Below the pieces are notes generated by a model that saw nothing but the letters and a program-made list of their open reading frames with translations, was not told where the DNA came from and did not search any database. Shown in pieces: positions 40,009 through 49,054 of a stretch of 64,000 nt of DNA (its first letter is position 1; each line of letters begins with the position of its first letter). The translations under genes were made by a program, and so were the position numbers. The DNA comes from Pseudomonas sp. RIT288 (GTDB lineage: Bacteria > Pseudomonadota > Gammaproteobacteria > Pseudomonadales > Pseudomonadaceae). The stretch is from positions 62,001 to 126,000 of the forward strand of contig NZ_JFYN01000041.1 of the NCBI RefSeq assembly GCF_000631985.1, given 5' to 3'.

Positions 40009-41724
40009 ATGCGCACCAGTCAATTTTTGCTCGCCACACAGAAAGAAACGCCTTCCGATGCGGTCGTCGTCAGCCACCAGCTGATGCTGCGCGCCGGCAT
40101 GATCCGCAAACTCGCTTCGGGCCTGTACACCTGGCTGCCGATGGGCTTGCGGGTAATGCGCAAGGTTGAAGCCATCGTTCGCGAAGAAATGAACGCTGCC
40201 GGTTCTCTTGAAGTGTTGATGCCGAGCACCCAACCGGCCGAGCTGTGGCAGGAATCGGGGCGCTGGGAAGAATACGGCCCTGAGCTGCTGCGCATCAAAG
40301 ACCGCCACGGTCGCGACTTCTGCGCGGGCCCGACCCACGAAGAAGTGATCACCGATCTGATGCGCAACGAGTTGAGCAGTTACAAACAGCTGCCGATCAA
40401 CCTGTACCAGATCCAGACCAAATTCCGTGACGAAATCCGCCCACGCTTCGGTTTGATGCGCGGCCGCGAGTTCATCATGAAGGATGCCTACTCGTTCCAC
40501 GCCGATCAGGCTTCGCTGCAGGTCACCTATGACCGCATGCATCAGGCGTACTGCAACGTATTCACCCGTCTGGGCCTGAAATTCCGTCCGGTTGAAGCCG
40601 ACAACGGCTCGATCGGTGGCGCTGGCTCCCACGAGTTCCACGTACTGGCCGAGTCCGGCGAAGACGACATCGTCTTCAGCAACGGTTCCGACTACGCGGC
40701 GAACATCGAGAAAGCCGAAGCCGTGCCACGCGAAACCTCGCGTCCAGCGCCGGCAGAAGAGCTGCGCCTGGTCGACACTCCAGACACCAAGACCATTGCT
40801 GCACTGGTGGAAAAATTCAATCTGCCGATTGAAAAGACCATCAAGACCCTGATCGTCCACGCTGAAGAGCCAGGCAAACTGATTGCCCTGGTCATCCGTG
40901 GCGACCACGAGCTCAACGAAATCAAAGCTGCCCAGCAACCAGGCGTTGCCAGCCCGCTGGTCATGGCTTCCGATGCAGAACTGCGTGACGCCATTGGCGC
41001 CGGCGCCGGTTCGCTCGGCCCGCTGAATCTGCCGCTGCCGATCATCATCGACCGTTCGGTCGAGCTGATGAGCGACTTCGGCATCGGTGCGAACATCGAT
41101 GACAAGCATTACTTCGGCGTGAACTGGGAGCGCGATCTGCCGGTTCCGACCGTTGCCGACCTGCGTAACGTCGTGGCCGGTGACCCAAGCCCGGACGGCA
41201 AAGGCACCCTGGAAATCAAGCGCGGCATCGAAGTCGGGCACATCTTCCAGCTGGGCAACAAGTACAGCAAGGCGATGAAGTGCGAAGTGCTGGGCGAGAA
41301 CGGCAAGCCGGTCACCCTGGAAATGGGTTGCTACGGTATCGGCGTATCCCGCGTGGTCGCTGCCGCCATCGAGCAGAGCAACGACGACAAAGGCATCATC
41401 TGGAGCGACACCCTGGCGCCATTCCAGATCGCCCTGGTGCCGCTGCGTTATGAAACCGAGCAGGTGCGCGAAGCCACTGACAAGCTGTACGCAGAACTGA
41501 CGGCGGCCGGTTTCGAAGTGTTGCTGGACGATCGCGACAAGAAAACCAGCCCGGGCATCAAGTTCGCGGACATGGAGCTGATCGGCATTCCTCACCGGAT
41601 CGTGGTCAGTGACCGCGGCCTCGCCGAAGGCAACCTGGAATACAAGAGCCGCACCGAGGCCGAAGCGCAAGCGCTGCCGGTCGCCGATGTGCTGTCCTTC
41701 CTTCAGGCCCGTATCCGCCGCTGA
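40009..41724 (+). CDS. proS: Prolyl-tRNA synthetase
   Basis: A 571-residue class II synthetase of the bacterial type with an editing insertion. Motif 1 lies in LPMGLRVMRKVEAIVREEMN, motif 2 in KFRDEIRPRFGLMRGREFIM and motif 3 in GCYGIGVSRVVAAAIEQ. The INS editing domain (residues 240-390) has PIEKTIKTLIVHAEEPGKLI. It charges tRNA-Pro with proline and hydrolyses misacylated Ala-tRNA-Pro. The start is the ATG of MRTSQFLLATQKETPSDA. A lipoprotein gene begins 17 bp downstream, probably in the same operon. Confidence 0.97.
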   Translation: MRTSQFLLATQKETPSDAVVVSHQLMLRAGMIRKLASGLYTWLPMGLRVMRKVEAIVREEMNAAGSLEVLMPSTQPAELWQESGRWEEYGPELLRIKDRHGRDFCAGPTHEEVITDLMRNELSSYKQLPINLYQIQTKFRDEIRPRFGLMRGREFIMKDAYSFHADQASLQVTYDRMHQAYCNVFTRLGLKFRPVEADNGSIGGAGSHEFHVLAESGEDDIVFSNGSDYAANIEKAEAVPRETSRPAPAEELRLVDTPDTKTIAALVEKFNLPIEKTIKTLIVHAEEPGKLIALVIRGDHELNEIKAAQQPGVASPLVMASDAELRDAIGAGAGSLGPLNLPLPIIIDRSVELMSDFGIGANIDDKHYFGVNWERDLPVPTVADLRNVVAGDPSPDGKGTLEIKRGIEVGHIFQLGNKYSKAMKCEVLGENGKPVTLEMGCYGIGVSRVVAAAIEQSNDDKGIIWSDTLAPFQIALVPLRYETEQVREATDKLYAELTAAGFEVLLDDRDKKTSPGIKFADMELIGIPHRIVVSDRGLAEGNLEYKSRTEAEAQALPVADVLSFLQARIRR

Positions 41725-41741
41725 ATCCAGATAGAGACCTC

Positions 41742-42695
41742 ATGTTCAAGCGAAACACCTTGGGCCTCGGTGGTGCCGCCTTGTGCGGCGCCCTGCTGGT
41801 CAGCGGCTGTGCCAATCAAATGTCACAACGCAGCGAGCACGAAGAGCGGGTCGAGCGCAAATTGCTCGATCACAGCCTGCAGATCGATGTCGGTGAGCCT
41901 AAGGTGCTCGAGCTGCCGCAACGACGCGTGAAGATCAACGAACAGAAGACCTTTGAAGTCACCGAGTTCGAAGTCACCCGCCGTTACGATCGCTACACGC
42001 CTTACCAGCCCTGGCGCGAAATCTACGAGATTCCGCTGGGTGCGGTGGCCGTGGTTGCCGGTATCGGCGCCAATGTGGTCAACGTATTCGCCCTGGGCAA
42101 CCTGCCGGACAGCGTGACCAAGGACTGGTTGAACTACGGCATTGCCGGGGTCAACCCGTTCATGAACGTGCAGTCCCACGGTCGTGCGCAACAGAACCTG
42201 GCCGGTATCGATGAAGTCCAGCGCGACAAGCGCACGGAGTATTCGAGCCTGCCGTGGAGCGAGCGCCCGGTGCAGGTCAAGGCCGGCAAGCAGACCTTTG
42301 ACATGACCACCGACCGCAACGGCGTGCTGCGCCTGAACCTGCTGGACAGTCCGTTCGCCGAAAATGACCTGAATCATATCGGCAAACTGCAGATCAGCGT
42401 CGAAGACGGCAAGGATGACGTGCACAGCGATTCATCCCTGGCGATCAGCAGCCATTTGCGCAGCAAGTTGCTCGAAGCGCACGGGTTGATTTACGACGAT
42501 CTGGAAGACGACGAAGTGAGCCAGTGGGTCCACCGGGTCAAGCGTCTGTCGGAACTGGGTCTGGAAGAAGAAGCCAGCGAGCTGGAGCAAAGCCTGATCG
42601 AACTGACGCGTAACGATCCTGAGTTGCAGGCCGAGTTTCTCAAGTCGCTGACCAAGGATGCGGGGCGTCTGGTCGCCGATCCTGGACCGAATTAA
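41742..42695 (+). CDS. Conserved lipoprotein, unknown function
   Basis: A 317-residue predicted lipoprotein with lipobox ALLVSGC (Cys23). A charged linker (RSEHEERVERKLLDHSLQID) is followed by a small beta region, a hydrophobic segment (GAVAVVAGIGANVVNVFALG), and a highly acidic helical C-terminal third (YDDLEDDEVSQWVHRVKRLS). I do not recognise a family. It follows proS by 17 bp, probably co-transcribed. A class C REP ends the unit. The envelope location is the only firm inference. Confidence 0.72.
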   Translation: MFKRNTLGLGGAALCGALLVSGCANQMSQRSEHEERVERKLLDHSLQIDVGEPKVLELPQRRVKINEQKTFEVTEFEVTRRYDRYTPYQPWREIYEIPLGAVAVVAGIGANVVNVFALGNLPDSVTKDWLNYGIAGVNPFMNVQSHGRAQQNLAGIDEVQRDKRTEYSSLPWSERPVQVKAGKQTFDMTTDRNGVLRLNLLDSPFAENDLNHIGKLQISVEDGKDDVHSDSSLAISSHLRSKLLEAHGLIYDDLEDDEVSQWVHRVKRLSELGLEEEASELEQSLIELTRNDPELQAEFLKSLTKDAGRLVADPGPN

Positions 42696-42704
42696 CAGCA
42701 AAAG

Positions 42705-42770
42705 CTTCGCGAGCAGGCTCGCTCCCACAGTGAAATGCAATCTAATGTGGGAGCGAGCCTGCTCGCGAAG
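42705..42770. repeat. REP palindrome, class C (tight pair)
   Basis: Two perfect 25-nt arms (CTTCGCGAGCAGGCTCGCTC and complement) flank a 16-nt loop, between convergent genes. Confidence 0.9.
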
Positions 42771-42793
42771 AGGTCCTGACAGACACCGCACAT

Positions 42794-43855
42794 CTACCGT
42801 TCAAACAACTCCATCTGCTCAAACCCACCGCGCAAATCCTCCAGCCTCACCCCCACCCCCAACAACCGCACCGGTTTCCCGCCCCGATTGAACGCCTGCG
42901 TCAGCATCAACTGATAACTGCCCAGATCGCACCCCGCTCCGGCTTGTTCCAGTGTGGTCTGGGTAAAGTCATGAAACTTCACTTTGACGAACGGCTTGCC
43001 CGGTCGATAACTGCTGTCGATCCGCTCCATGCGGGTTTTCAGGGTTTCCAGCAGCTCCGGCAGCTTGTCTAGGCAACTGCGCAGATCCGGCAGATCGACG
43101 TCGTAGGTGTTTTCCACGCTGATTGACTGACGGCGGCTGTCGTTGTGCACCAACCGGTCATCGATCCCACGGGCCAGACTCCAGAGTCGCTCACCGAAAC
43201 TGCCAAATTCGCGCACCAGCGCCAACTTGTCCCACTCGCGCAGTTGCAGGCAATCGACGATACCGAGCTTGCCCAGTTTGTCGGCAGTGACCTTGCCGAC
43301 GCCGTGCAACTTGCTCACCGGCAAGCCGCTGACAAAATCCTCGACCTGATCCGGGGTAATCACGAACAACCCGTTGGGCTTCTTCCAGTCACTGGCGATC
43401 TTGGCCAGAAACTTGTTCGGGGCCACGCCGGCAGACACGGTGATATGCAACTGATTGGAAACACGCCGGCGAATATCCTGCGCGATGCGCGTGGCGCTGC
43501 CGCCAAAATGCGCGCTGTCGGAAACGTCGAGATAGGCCTCGTCCAGCGACAGCGGCTCGATCAGGTCGGTGTAATCGCGAAAAATCGTATGGATTTCCTT
43601 CGAGGCTTCGCGATAGGCATCCATGCGCGGCTTGACGATAGTCAGGTCGGGGCACAGCTTCAAGGCATGCCCGGATGACATCGCCGAACGCACGCCGTAC
43701 GCCCGCGCTTCATAGTTGCAGGTCGCAATCACCCCACGCCGATCCGCCGACCCGCCCACCGCCAGCGGCTTGCCGGCCAGGTTCGGGTCGTCGCGCATCT
43801 CGATGGCGGCGTAGAAACAGTCACAGTCGACGTGGATGATTTTTCGCTGGGTCAT
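42794..43855 (-). CDS. dinB: DNA polymerase IV (Y family)
   Basis: A 353-residue translesion polymerase. The first metal-binding site is HVDCDCFYAAIEMRDDP, the second SLDEAYLDVSD. A helix-hairpin-helix (KLHGVGKVTADKLGKLGI) and little-finger domain follow, with the C-terminal clamp-binding end QMELFER. It extends past lesions and makes untargeted mutations under SOS. A consensus-type LexA box lies about 50 bp upstream. Convergent with the lipoprotein gene, ending at a class C REP. Confidence 0.96.
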   Translation of the reverse strand: MTQRKIIHVDCDCFYAAIEMRDDPNLAGKPLAVGGSADRRGVIATCNYEARAYGVRSAMSSGHALKLCPDLTIVKPRMDAYREASKEIHTIFRDYTDLIEPLSLDEAYLDVSDSAHFGGSATRIAQDIRRRVSNQLHITVSAGVAPNKFLAKIASDWKKPNGLFVITPDQVEDFVSGLPVSKLHGVGKVTADKLGKLGIVDCLQLREWDKLALVREFGSFGERLWSLARGIDDRLVHNDSRRQSISVENTYDVDLPDLRSCLDKLPELLETLKTRMERIDSSYRPGKPFVKVKFHDFTQTTLEQAGAGCDLGSYQLMLTQAFNRGGKPVRLLGVGVRLEDLRGGFEQMELFER

Positions 43856-43904
43856 GACAGAAAAGGAAACATGGCGAGCCGGAAACGCAGTATCTCACTG
43901 ACAC

Positions 43905-43920
43905 CTGTATATAGCACCAG
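43905..43920. promoter_or_regulatory. LexA box upstream of dinB
   Basis: CTGTATATAGCACCAG fits CTG-N10-CAG with the TATATA interior of the Pseudomonas/E. coli consensus. It is 50 bp from the dinB start, supporting SOS control. Confidence 0.85.
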
Positions 43921-44094
43921 TAGTCTGAATGTTCTTTTCAGGCTGTAGGAAAACAACGATGAATTTATTTCCTCAATCAAAAATCACCGACCGATAGAGC
44001 TGAAAGCCTTGCCCCACCTGCCCTGCGCCCCCTTCGTCCGCACCGTAAAAAGCGCTAACCGATTGAACAGGAACAGAATTATCCAGATTCAAGG

Positions 44095-44122
44095 TTGACA
44101 GCCCGGCGATCCTCTGTAGAAT
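44095..44122 (+). promoter_or_regulatory. Sigma-70 promoter of the first initiator tRNA
   Basis: The -35 TTGACA and -10 TAGAAT are separated by 16 bp and placed 13 bp before the tRNA. The -35 is a perfect consensus match. A GC-rich discriminator (GCCGAC) follows, as expected for stringently controlled stable RNA. Confidence 0.85.
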
Positions 44123-44135
44123 GCCGACACACAGA

Positions 44136-44212
<77 letters not shown>

Positions 44213-44218
44213 AACATC

Positions 44219-44250
44219 AAAAAAGGCTACTCGAAAGAGTGGCCTTTTTT
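44219..44250 (+). terminator. Terminator of the first initiator tRNA
   Basis: The stem AAAAAAGGCTACTC / GAGTGGCCTTTTTT is followed by T-rich sequence, with one G-T wobble. Confidence 0.9.
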
Positions 44251-44391
44251 GTGCCTGTGTGTTTTTCAGACCAGCTTCCGCATCACGCACATCCGGGCGA
44301 ACAGGAATTCGTTGCATTTCCGAAACTTACCGCACTACTGCGACCGTTTGACGCAAATTCACACTTATTTGACCCTTTACGGGATTAGCGG

Positions 44392-44419
44392 TTGACACCT
44401 CGCCGTTCGCCTGTAGAAT
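44392..44419 (+). promoter_or_regulatory. Sigma-70 promoter of the second initiator tRNA
   Basis: The -35 TTGACA and -10 TAGAAT have 16-bp spacing and the same layout as in the first unit; the spacer sequence differs. Confidence 0.85.
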
Positions 44420-44432
44420 GCCGCCACACAGA

Positions 44433-44509
<77 letters not shown>

Positions 44510-44515
44510 AACATC

Positions 44516-44547
44516 AAAAAAGGCTGCTCGAAAGAGTGGCCTTTTTT
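44516..44547 (+). terminator. Terminator of the second initiator tRNA
   Basis: AAAAAAGGCTGCTC / GAGTGGCCTTTTTT is the same structure as after the first copy, with one changed base in the left arm. Confidence 0.9.
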
Positions 44548-44787
44548 GTATCTGTGAAAAAAGTCCTTTCGCAACAATGATCTGTCACGCTGCAGTGAAA
44601 CGCTCAGGATCATCAGACCGCCCAGTTGCGACTATGCTTGAGTCGCAGGCAAGACGTCTGCAATCCATGACCCGCCCTCGCCGATCCCGGATGAGAGGCG
44701 TAGTATTTTGTGATTATTTTTTTCTACAGGGATTGGTAACTTGGCTGGATACCTCCATCCTGTCGCGCACAATCCAAGAGGTGATTG

Positions 44788-47427
44788 ATGCGCGCCAACT
44801 CGTCTGATTCACAAGACACCGTCACAGCAGAACAACCGATCAAACCCGAGCGCCTGCGCTTGCTGGATCGGTTGAGCAAATATCGCCAGCCGATCGGTCT
44901 GGCGGTCACGTTGCTGCTGTTTGCCATTGCGCTGATTGCCTGTCGCCACCTGCTGAGCGAGCTCGATCTCTACGCATTGCACGACTCGATCCTGGCCGTG
45001 CCGAAACCGGCCCTGCTCGGCGCAGTGGGTGCGACGGTGGTCGGCTTCATCATACTGCTTGGCTATGAATGGTCGGCCAGCCGCTATGCCGGCGTGACGC
45101 TACCGCCGCGCACTCTGGCGCTGGGCGGCTTCACCGCGTTTGCGATTGGCAATGCCATAGGCTTGTCGCTGCTGTCCGGTGGCTCGGTGCGCTACCGTTT
45201 ATATGCACGCCATGGCCTGGGGGCGTCGGAAGTCGCGCACATGACCCTGTTCGCCAGCCTGTCGCTGGGTTGCGCCCTGCCACCGCTGGCCGCCCTTGCG
45301 ACCCTGAGCGACCTGCCCGCGGCCTCCGCCGCACTGGGCCTGTCAGAAGGCCTGCTCGGCACGATTGCCATGGTGGTGCTGGGTCTGGGCGCGATTCTGG
45401 CGATCGGCATCTATCGCCGCCGCCTGCCGGAGCAGCCGTACCGCGACAACCTGCTGGTCAGGGCCGGTCGCCGGACGCTGCGCCTGCCCGGCCGACGCCT
45501 GACCTTCCTGCAACTGATCATCACCGCCCTCGACGTCGCCGCAGCGGCCACCGTGCTTTATCTGCTGCTGCCGGAAGCCCCGCCGTTCGGCGCGTTCCTG
45601 CTGGTGTACCTGCTGGCCCTGGCCGCCGGCGTCCTCAGCCACGTGCCTGGCGGTGTCGGGGTTTTCGAAGCGATCCTGCTCGCTGCGTTTGCCGACACTC
45701 TCGGTGCCGCGCCGCTGGCCGCCGCCCTGCTGCTCTATCGCCTGATCTATGTGGTGCTGCCGCTGCTGGTGGCCTGCCTGTTTTTGCTGATCAACGAAGG
45801 CCAGCGCCTGTTCCAGACCCAGACCATGCGCGCCGCATCCGGTCTGGCCGCGCCGATTCTGGCGGTGCTGGTGTTCCTGTCCGGCGTGGTGCTGCTGTTT
45901 TCCGGCGCCACCCCGGAGATCGACACGCGTCTTGAACACATCGGCTTTCTGATCCCGCATCGACTGGTCGACGCCTCGCACTTCGGCGCCAGTCTGATCG
46001 GTGTGCTGTGTCTGATGCTGGCGCAGGGCCTGCGCCGTCGCCTGTCAGCCGCGTGGATGTTGACCACCATTCTGTTGCTGGTCGGCGCCCTGCTCTCGCT
46101 GCTCAAAGGCTTCGACTGGGAAGAAGCCACGCTGATGACACTCACCGCTGCGCTGCTGGGAGTGTTTCGCCGCTCGTTCTATCGCCCGAGTCGCCTGACC
46201 GAACTGCCGTTCTCGCCGCTGTATCTGGTGGCCAGTCTCTGCGTGTTGGGCGCCTCGACCTGGTTGCTGCTGTTCGCCTATCAGGACGTGCCTTACAGCC
46301 ATCAACTGTGGTGGCAGTTCACCCTCGACGCTGACGCCCCGCGCGGCTTGCGCTCGTTGCTCGGCGCCGCCGTGCTGTTGCTGGTGATCGCGCTGACCTG
46401 GCTGCTGCGTACCGCGCGCCCGGTGATCCACCTGCCGACCCCGGACGAACTGGATCGCGCCGCAAAAATCCTGATGGCCTCGTCGCAACCCGATGGTGGC
46501 CTCGCGCTGACCGGTGACAAGGCGTTGCTGTTTCACCAGAACGACGAAGCCTTCCTGATGTACGCCCGCCGTGGCCGTAGCCTGGTGGCACTGTACGACC
46601 CGATCGGCCCCGGACAGCAACGCGCCGAGATGATCTGGCAGTTCCGCGACCTGTGCGACATCCATCACGCCCGTCCGGTGTTCTATCAGGTACGTGCGGA
46701 AAACCTGCCGTACTACATGGACATCGGCCTGACCGCGATCAAGCTCGGCGAAGAAGCCCGGGTCGATCTGCAGCGCTTTGACCTGGAAGCCAAGGGCAAA
46801 GAGATGAAGGACCTGCGCTACACCTGGAACCGTGGCACCCGCGACGGCCTGTCGCTGGAAATCCATGAGCCGGGCCAGGCGCCGATGGACGAGTTGAAAG
46901 TGATTTCCGATGCGTGGCTGACCGGCAAGAACGTGCGCGAGAAAGGTTTCTCCCTCGGTCGATTCAGCGACGATTACCTGAAGCATTTCCGCATTGCAGT
47001 GATTCGCTTCGAAGGCCGCCCGGTGGCGTTCGCCAACCTGCTCGAGACTTACAGCCATGACCTGGCCAGTCTCGATCTGATGCGCTCGCACCCGGACGCC
47101 CCCAAGCTGACCATGGAATTCCTGATGGTCGGCCTGATTCAACACTATAAGAGTCACGGATACGCGCGCTTCAGCCTGGGCATGGTGCCGTTGTCGGGGT
47201 TGCAACCCCGGCGTGGTGCACCGCTGACCCAGCGTCTGGGCTCGATGGTCTTCCGCCGTGGTGAGCAGCTGTACAACTTCCAAGGCTTGCGCCGCTTCAA
47301 AGACAAGTTCCAGCCTGACTGGGAACCCCGTTATATGGCAGTGCCCGCCGGACTCGATCCGCTGGTGGCGCTGGCCGATACTGCTGCCCTGATCGCGGGC
47401 GGCTTGACTGGATTGGTGAAACGCTGA
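44788..47427 (+). CDS. mprF: Aminoacyl-phosphatidylglycerol synthase/flippase MprF
   Basis: An 879-residue inner-membrane enzyme. The N-terminal half is a flippase of about 14 hydrophobic segments (YLLALAAGVLSHVPGGVGVF is the conserved stretch). The C-terminal half is the GNAT-like synthase that moves an amino acid from tRNA to phosphatidylglycerol (VALYDPIGPGQQRAEMIW, FLMVGLIQHYKSHGYARFSL, NFQGLRRFKDKFQPDWEPRY). In P. aeruginosa the product is alanyl-PG; the amino acid here cannot be read from sequence. It raises resistance to cationic peptides. Start: ATG after AAGAGG, not the TTG one codon earlier. The next gene overlaps it by one base. Confidence 0.94.
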   Translation: MRANSSDSQDTVTAEQPIKPERLRLLDRLSKYRQPIGLAVTLLLFAIALIACRHLLSELDLYALHDSILAVPKPALLGAVGATVVGFIILLGYEWSASRYAGVTLPPRTLALGGFTAFAIGNAIGLSLLSGGSVRYRLYARHGLGASEVAHMTLFASLSLGCALPPLAALATLSDLPAASAALGLSEGLLGTIAMVVLGLGAILAIGIYRRRLPEQPYRDNLLVRAGRRTLRLPGRRLTFLQLIITALDVAAAATVLYLLLPEAPPFGAFLLVYLLALAAGVLSHVPGGVGVFEAILLAAFADTLGAAPLAAALLLYRLIYVVLPLLVACLFLLINEGQRLFQTQTMRAASGLAAPILAVLVFLSGVVLLFSGATPEIDTRLEHIGFLIPHRLVDASHFGASLIGVLCLMLAQGLRRRLSAAWMLTTILLLVGALLSLLKGFDWEEATLMTLTAALLGVFRRSFYRPSRLTELPFSPLYLVASLCVLGASTWLLLFAYQDVPYSHQLWWQFTLDADAPRGLRSLLGAAVLLLVIALTWLLRTARPVIHLPTPDELDRAAKILMASSQPDGGLALTGDKALLFHQNDEAFLMYARRGRSLVALYDPIGPGQQRAEMIWQFRDLCDIHHARPVFYQVRAENLPYYMDIGLTAIKLGEEARVDLQRFDLEAKGKEMKDLRYTWNRGTRDGLSLEIHEPGQAPMDELKVISDAWLTGKNVREKGFSLGRFSDDYLKHFRIAVIRFEGRPVAFANLLETYSHDLASLDLMRSHPDAPKLTMEFLMVGLIQHYKSHGYARFSLGMVPLSGLQPRRGAPLTQRLGSMVFRRGEQLYNFQGLRRFKDKFQPDWEPRYMAVPAGLDPLVALADTAALIAGGLTGLVKR

Positions 47428-48719
47428 TGATTCAACGCTCCCTGAAGTACATCCTGGCCGCACTGATCGTGCTGGCCGTGATTGCCGGCGGCGGTTACTG
47501 GTACCTCAAACGCCCGGCACCGCAACCGACGCTGCAACCACTGACTGCTGCCGACGGCACGGTCATGACCCGCGTCATTCCCGGCACCCAGCCCAAAGCG
47601 CAGGTGCTGGTCGCGGTCAATGACGACCAGAAGCTGACCGACAACCAACTGAGCACCCTGAGCCGCAGCGCCTCGGCGCAGATCGTTCAGGTGATTTTGC
47701 CCAAGGACTGCCTGCAACAGAGCCGCGCCCTGCAAACCGGCCTGCGCGAACTGAATGGCCCGGCCACACTGGTCAGCGGTATCGGCCCTGGCGCGGTGCT
47801 GGCCTGGCGCTGGTTGTCCGAGCAGAAGGACGACAAGGCCCAGGCCATCTCGGTTGACCTGGCCCTGGAAAAACCCGGCTGCACCCACCTGTTGCCGAAA
47901 TCCGCGGCTCATGGCCACTGGCTGGTGGCGTGGAACGACAACCCGGACGACACCAGCGCCGGTTTCGTACGCGATCAACCGAACGCCGAAACCAGCATCA
48001 GTGACTACGACATCAACCTGCCGCAAGTGCTGAACAACGAGCTGCGCAAGATTCTCGTCGGCGGCGACAAGGCCAACGGCGGTCTGGCGATCCCGGTGGT
48101 TGAAGTGCCGGCCGGCCAGGCCAAAGATACCGTGACCCTGTTTCTCTCCGGTGACGGCGGCTGGCGCGACCTCGACCGCGACGTAGCCGGCGAGATGGCC
48201 AAGATTGGCTATCCCGTCGTCGGCATCGACACCCTGCGCTACTACTGGCAGCACAAGAGCCCTGAGCAAAGCGCACTGGACTTGACCGAGCTGATGCAGC
48301 ACTACCGCCAGAAATGGGGCACCAAGCGCTTCATCCTGACCGGTTACTCGTTCGGTGCCGACGTCCTGCCGGCGATCTACAACCGCCTGCCGGAGACTGA
48401 GCAGCAACGCGTCGACGCCATCATCCTGCTGGCCTTCGCCCGCACCGGCAGCTTCGAAATCGAAGTCGAAGGCTGGCTCGGCAACGCTGGCAAAGAAGCC
48501 GCCACTGGCCCGGAAATGGCCAAGCTGCCCGCCGCCAAAGTAGTTTGCATCTACGGCGCGGAAGAAACCGACGAAAGCGGCTGCACCGACAAGACGGCAG
48601 TCGGCGAAGCGGTGAAACTGCCCGGCGGCCACCACTTCGACGAGAACTACCCTGCGTTGGCCAAGCGTCTGGTGGACTTGATCGAGAAGCGTCAGAGCAA
48701 GGATCAGCCGACAGAGTGA
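47427..48719 (+). CDS. VirJ/AcvB-like periplasmic hydrolase (PA0919-like)
   Basis: A 430-residue alpha/beta hydrolase anchored by an N-terminal segment (YILAALIVLAVIAGGGYWYL). The nucleophile is Ser in ILTGYSFGADVLPAIYN; LFLSGDGGWRDLDRDVAGEM forms the oxyanion region and PGGHHFDENYPALA carries the catalytic His. The P. aeruginosa homologue, next to mprF, hydrolyses alanyl-PG in the periplasm, so synthesis and removal of the modified lipid share an operon. The start overlaps the mprF stop (TGATG). A terminator follows. Confidence 0.9.
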   Translation: MIQRSLKYILAALIVLAVIAGGGYWYLKRPAPQPTLQPLTAADGTVMTRVIPGTQPKAQVLVAVNDDQKLTDNQLSTLSRSASAQIVQVILPKDCLQQSRALQTGLRELNGPATLVSGIGPGAVLAWRWLSEQKDDKAQAISVDLALEKPGCTHLLPKSAAHGHWLVAWNDNPDDTSAGFVRDQPNAETSISDYDINLPQVLNNELRKILVGGDKANGGLAIPVVEVPAGQAKDTVTLFLSGDGGWRDLDRDVAGEMAKIGYPVVGIDTLRYYWQHKSPEQSALDLTELMQHYRQKWGTKRFILTGYSFGADVLPAIYNRLPETEQQRVDAIILLAFARTGSFEIEVEGWLGNAGKEAATGPEMAKLPAAKVVCIYGAEETDESGCTDKTAVGEAVKLPGGHHFDENYPALAKRLVDLIEKRQSKDQPTE

Positions 48720-48737
48720 TCTGATCCGGCAAAACGA

Positions 48738-48775
48738 AAAGCCCCCGCCATCTCACGATGTCGGGGGCTTTTTAC
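48738..48775. terminator. Terminator of the mprF operon (first copy in the array)
   Basis: The stem AAGCCCCCG / CGGGGGCTT is followed by TTTTT. It is fully paired, unlike the two later copies, and marks the left edge of the 407-bp repeat array. Confidence 0.88.
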
Positions 48776-48800
48776 ATTCCAGAGCAGCCCCCCATTCCCC

Positions 48801-48889
48801 TGTAGGAGTGAGCCTGCTCGCGATGGCGGAATGTCAGTCACTGATTTGCAAGCTGATACTCCGCCATCGCGAGCAGGCTCACTCCTACA
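48801..48889. repeat. Class C REP pair, array unit 1
   Basis: Perfect 30-nt arms, GTAGGAGTGAGCCTGCTCGC with GATGGCGGA. Copies recur at 49208-49296 and 49615-49702, with longer stems (through TGTCAG / CTGACA) in the later units. Confidence 0.9.
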
Positions 48890-48972
48890 GGAAATTGCGC
48901 AGGATTCACGATCTGAACGAACCAGGACCGAATTCCGAAGCCGACTTGCCTGAAAGCCTGTAGAGGCACAGA

Positions 48973-49054
48973 GATCAAAAGATCGCAGCCTTCGGCAGCT
49001 CCTACAGGTTTTGCATTCCATGCAGGAGCTGCCGAAGGCTGCGATCTTTTGATC
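48973..49054. repeat. Class A REP pair, array unit 1
   Basis: 34-nt arms with one mismatch, GATCAAAAGATCGCAGCCTT core. The copy in unit 2 (49380-49461) is perfect; unit 3 lacks it. Confidence 0.9.

Noticed and set aside
39886..41670. 594-codon frame antisense to proS
   Set aside because: Exact shadow of a conserved synthetase; high third-position GC keeps the reverse frame open.
44577..44807. 76-codon frame before mprF
   Set aside because: No ribosome site and overlaps the mprF start region; likely leader sequence.
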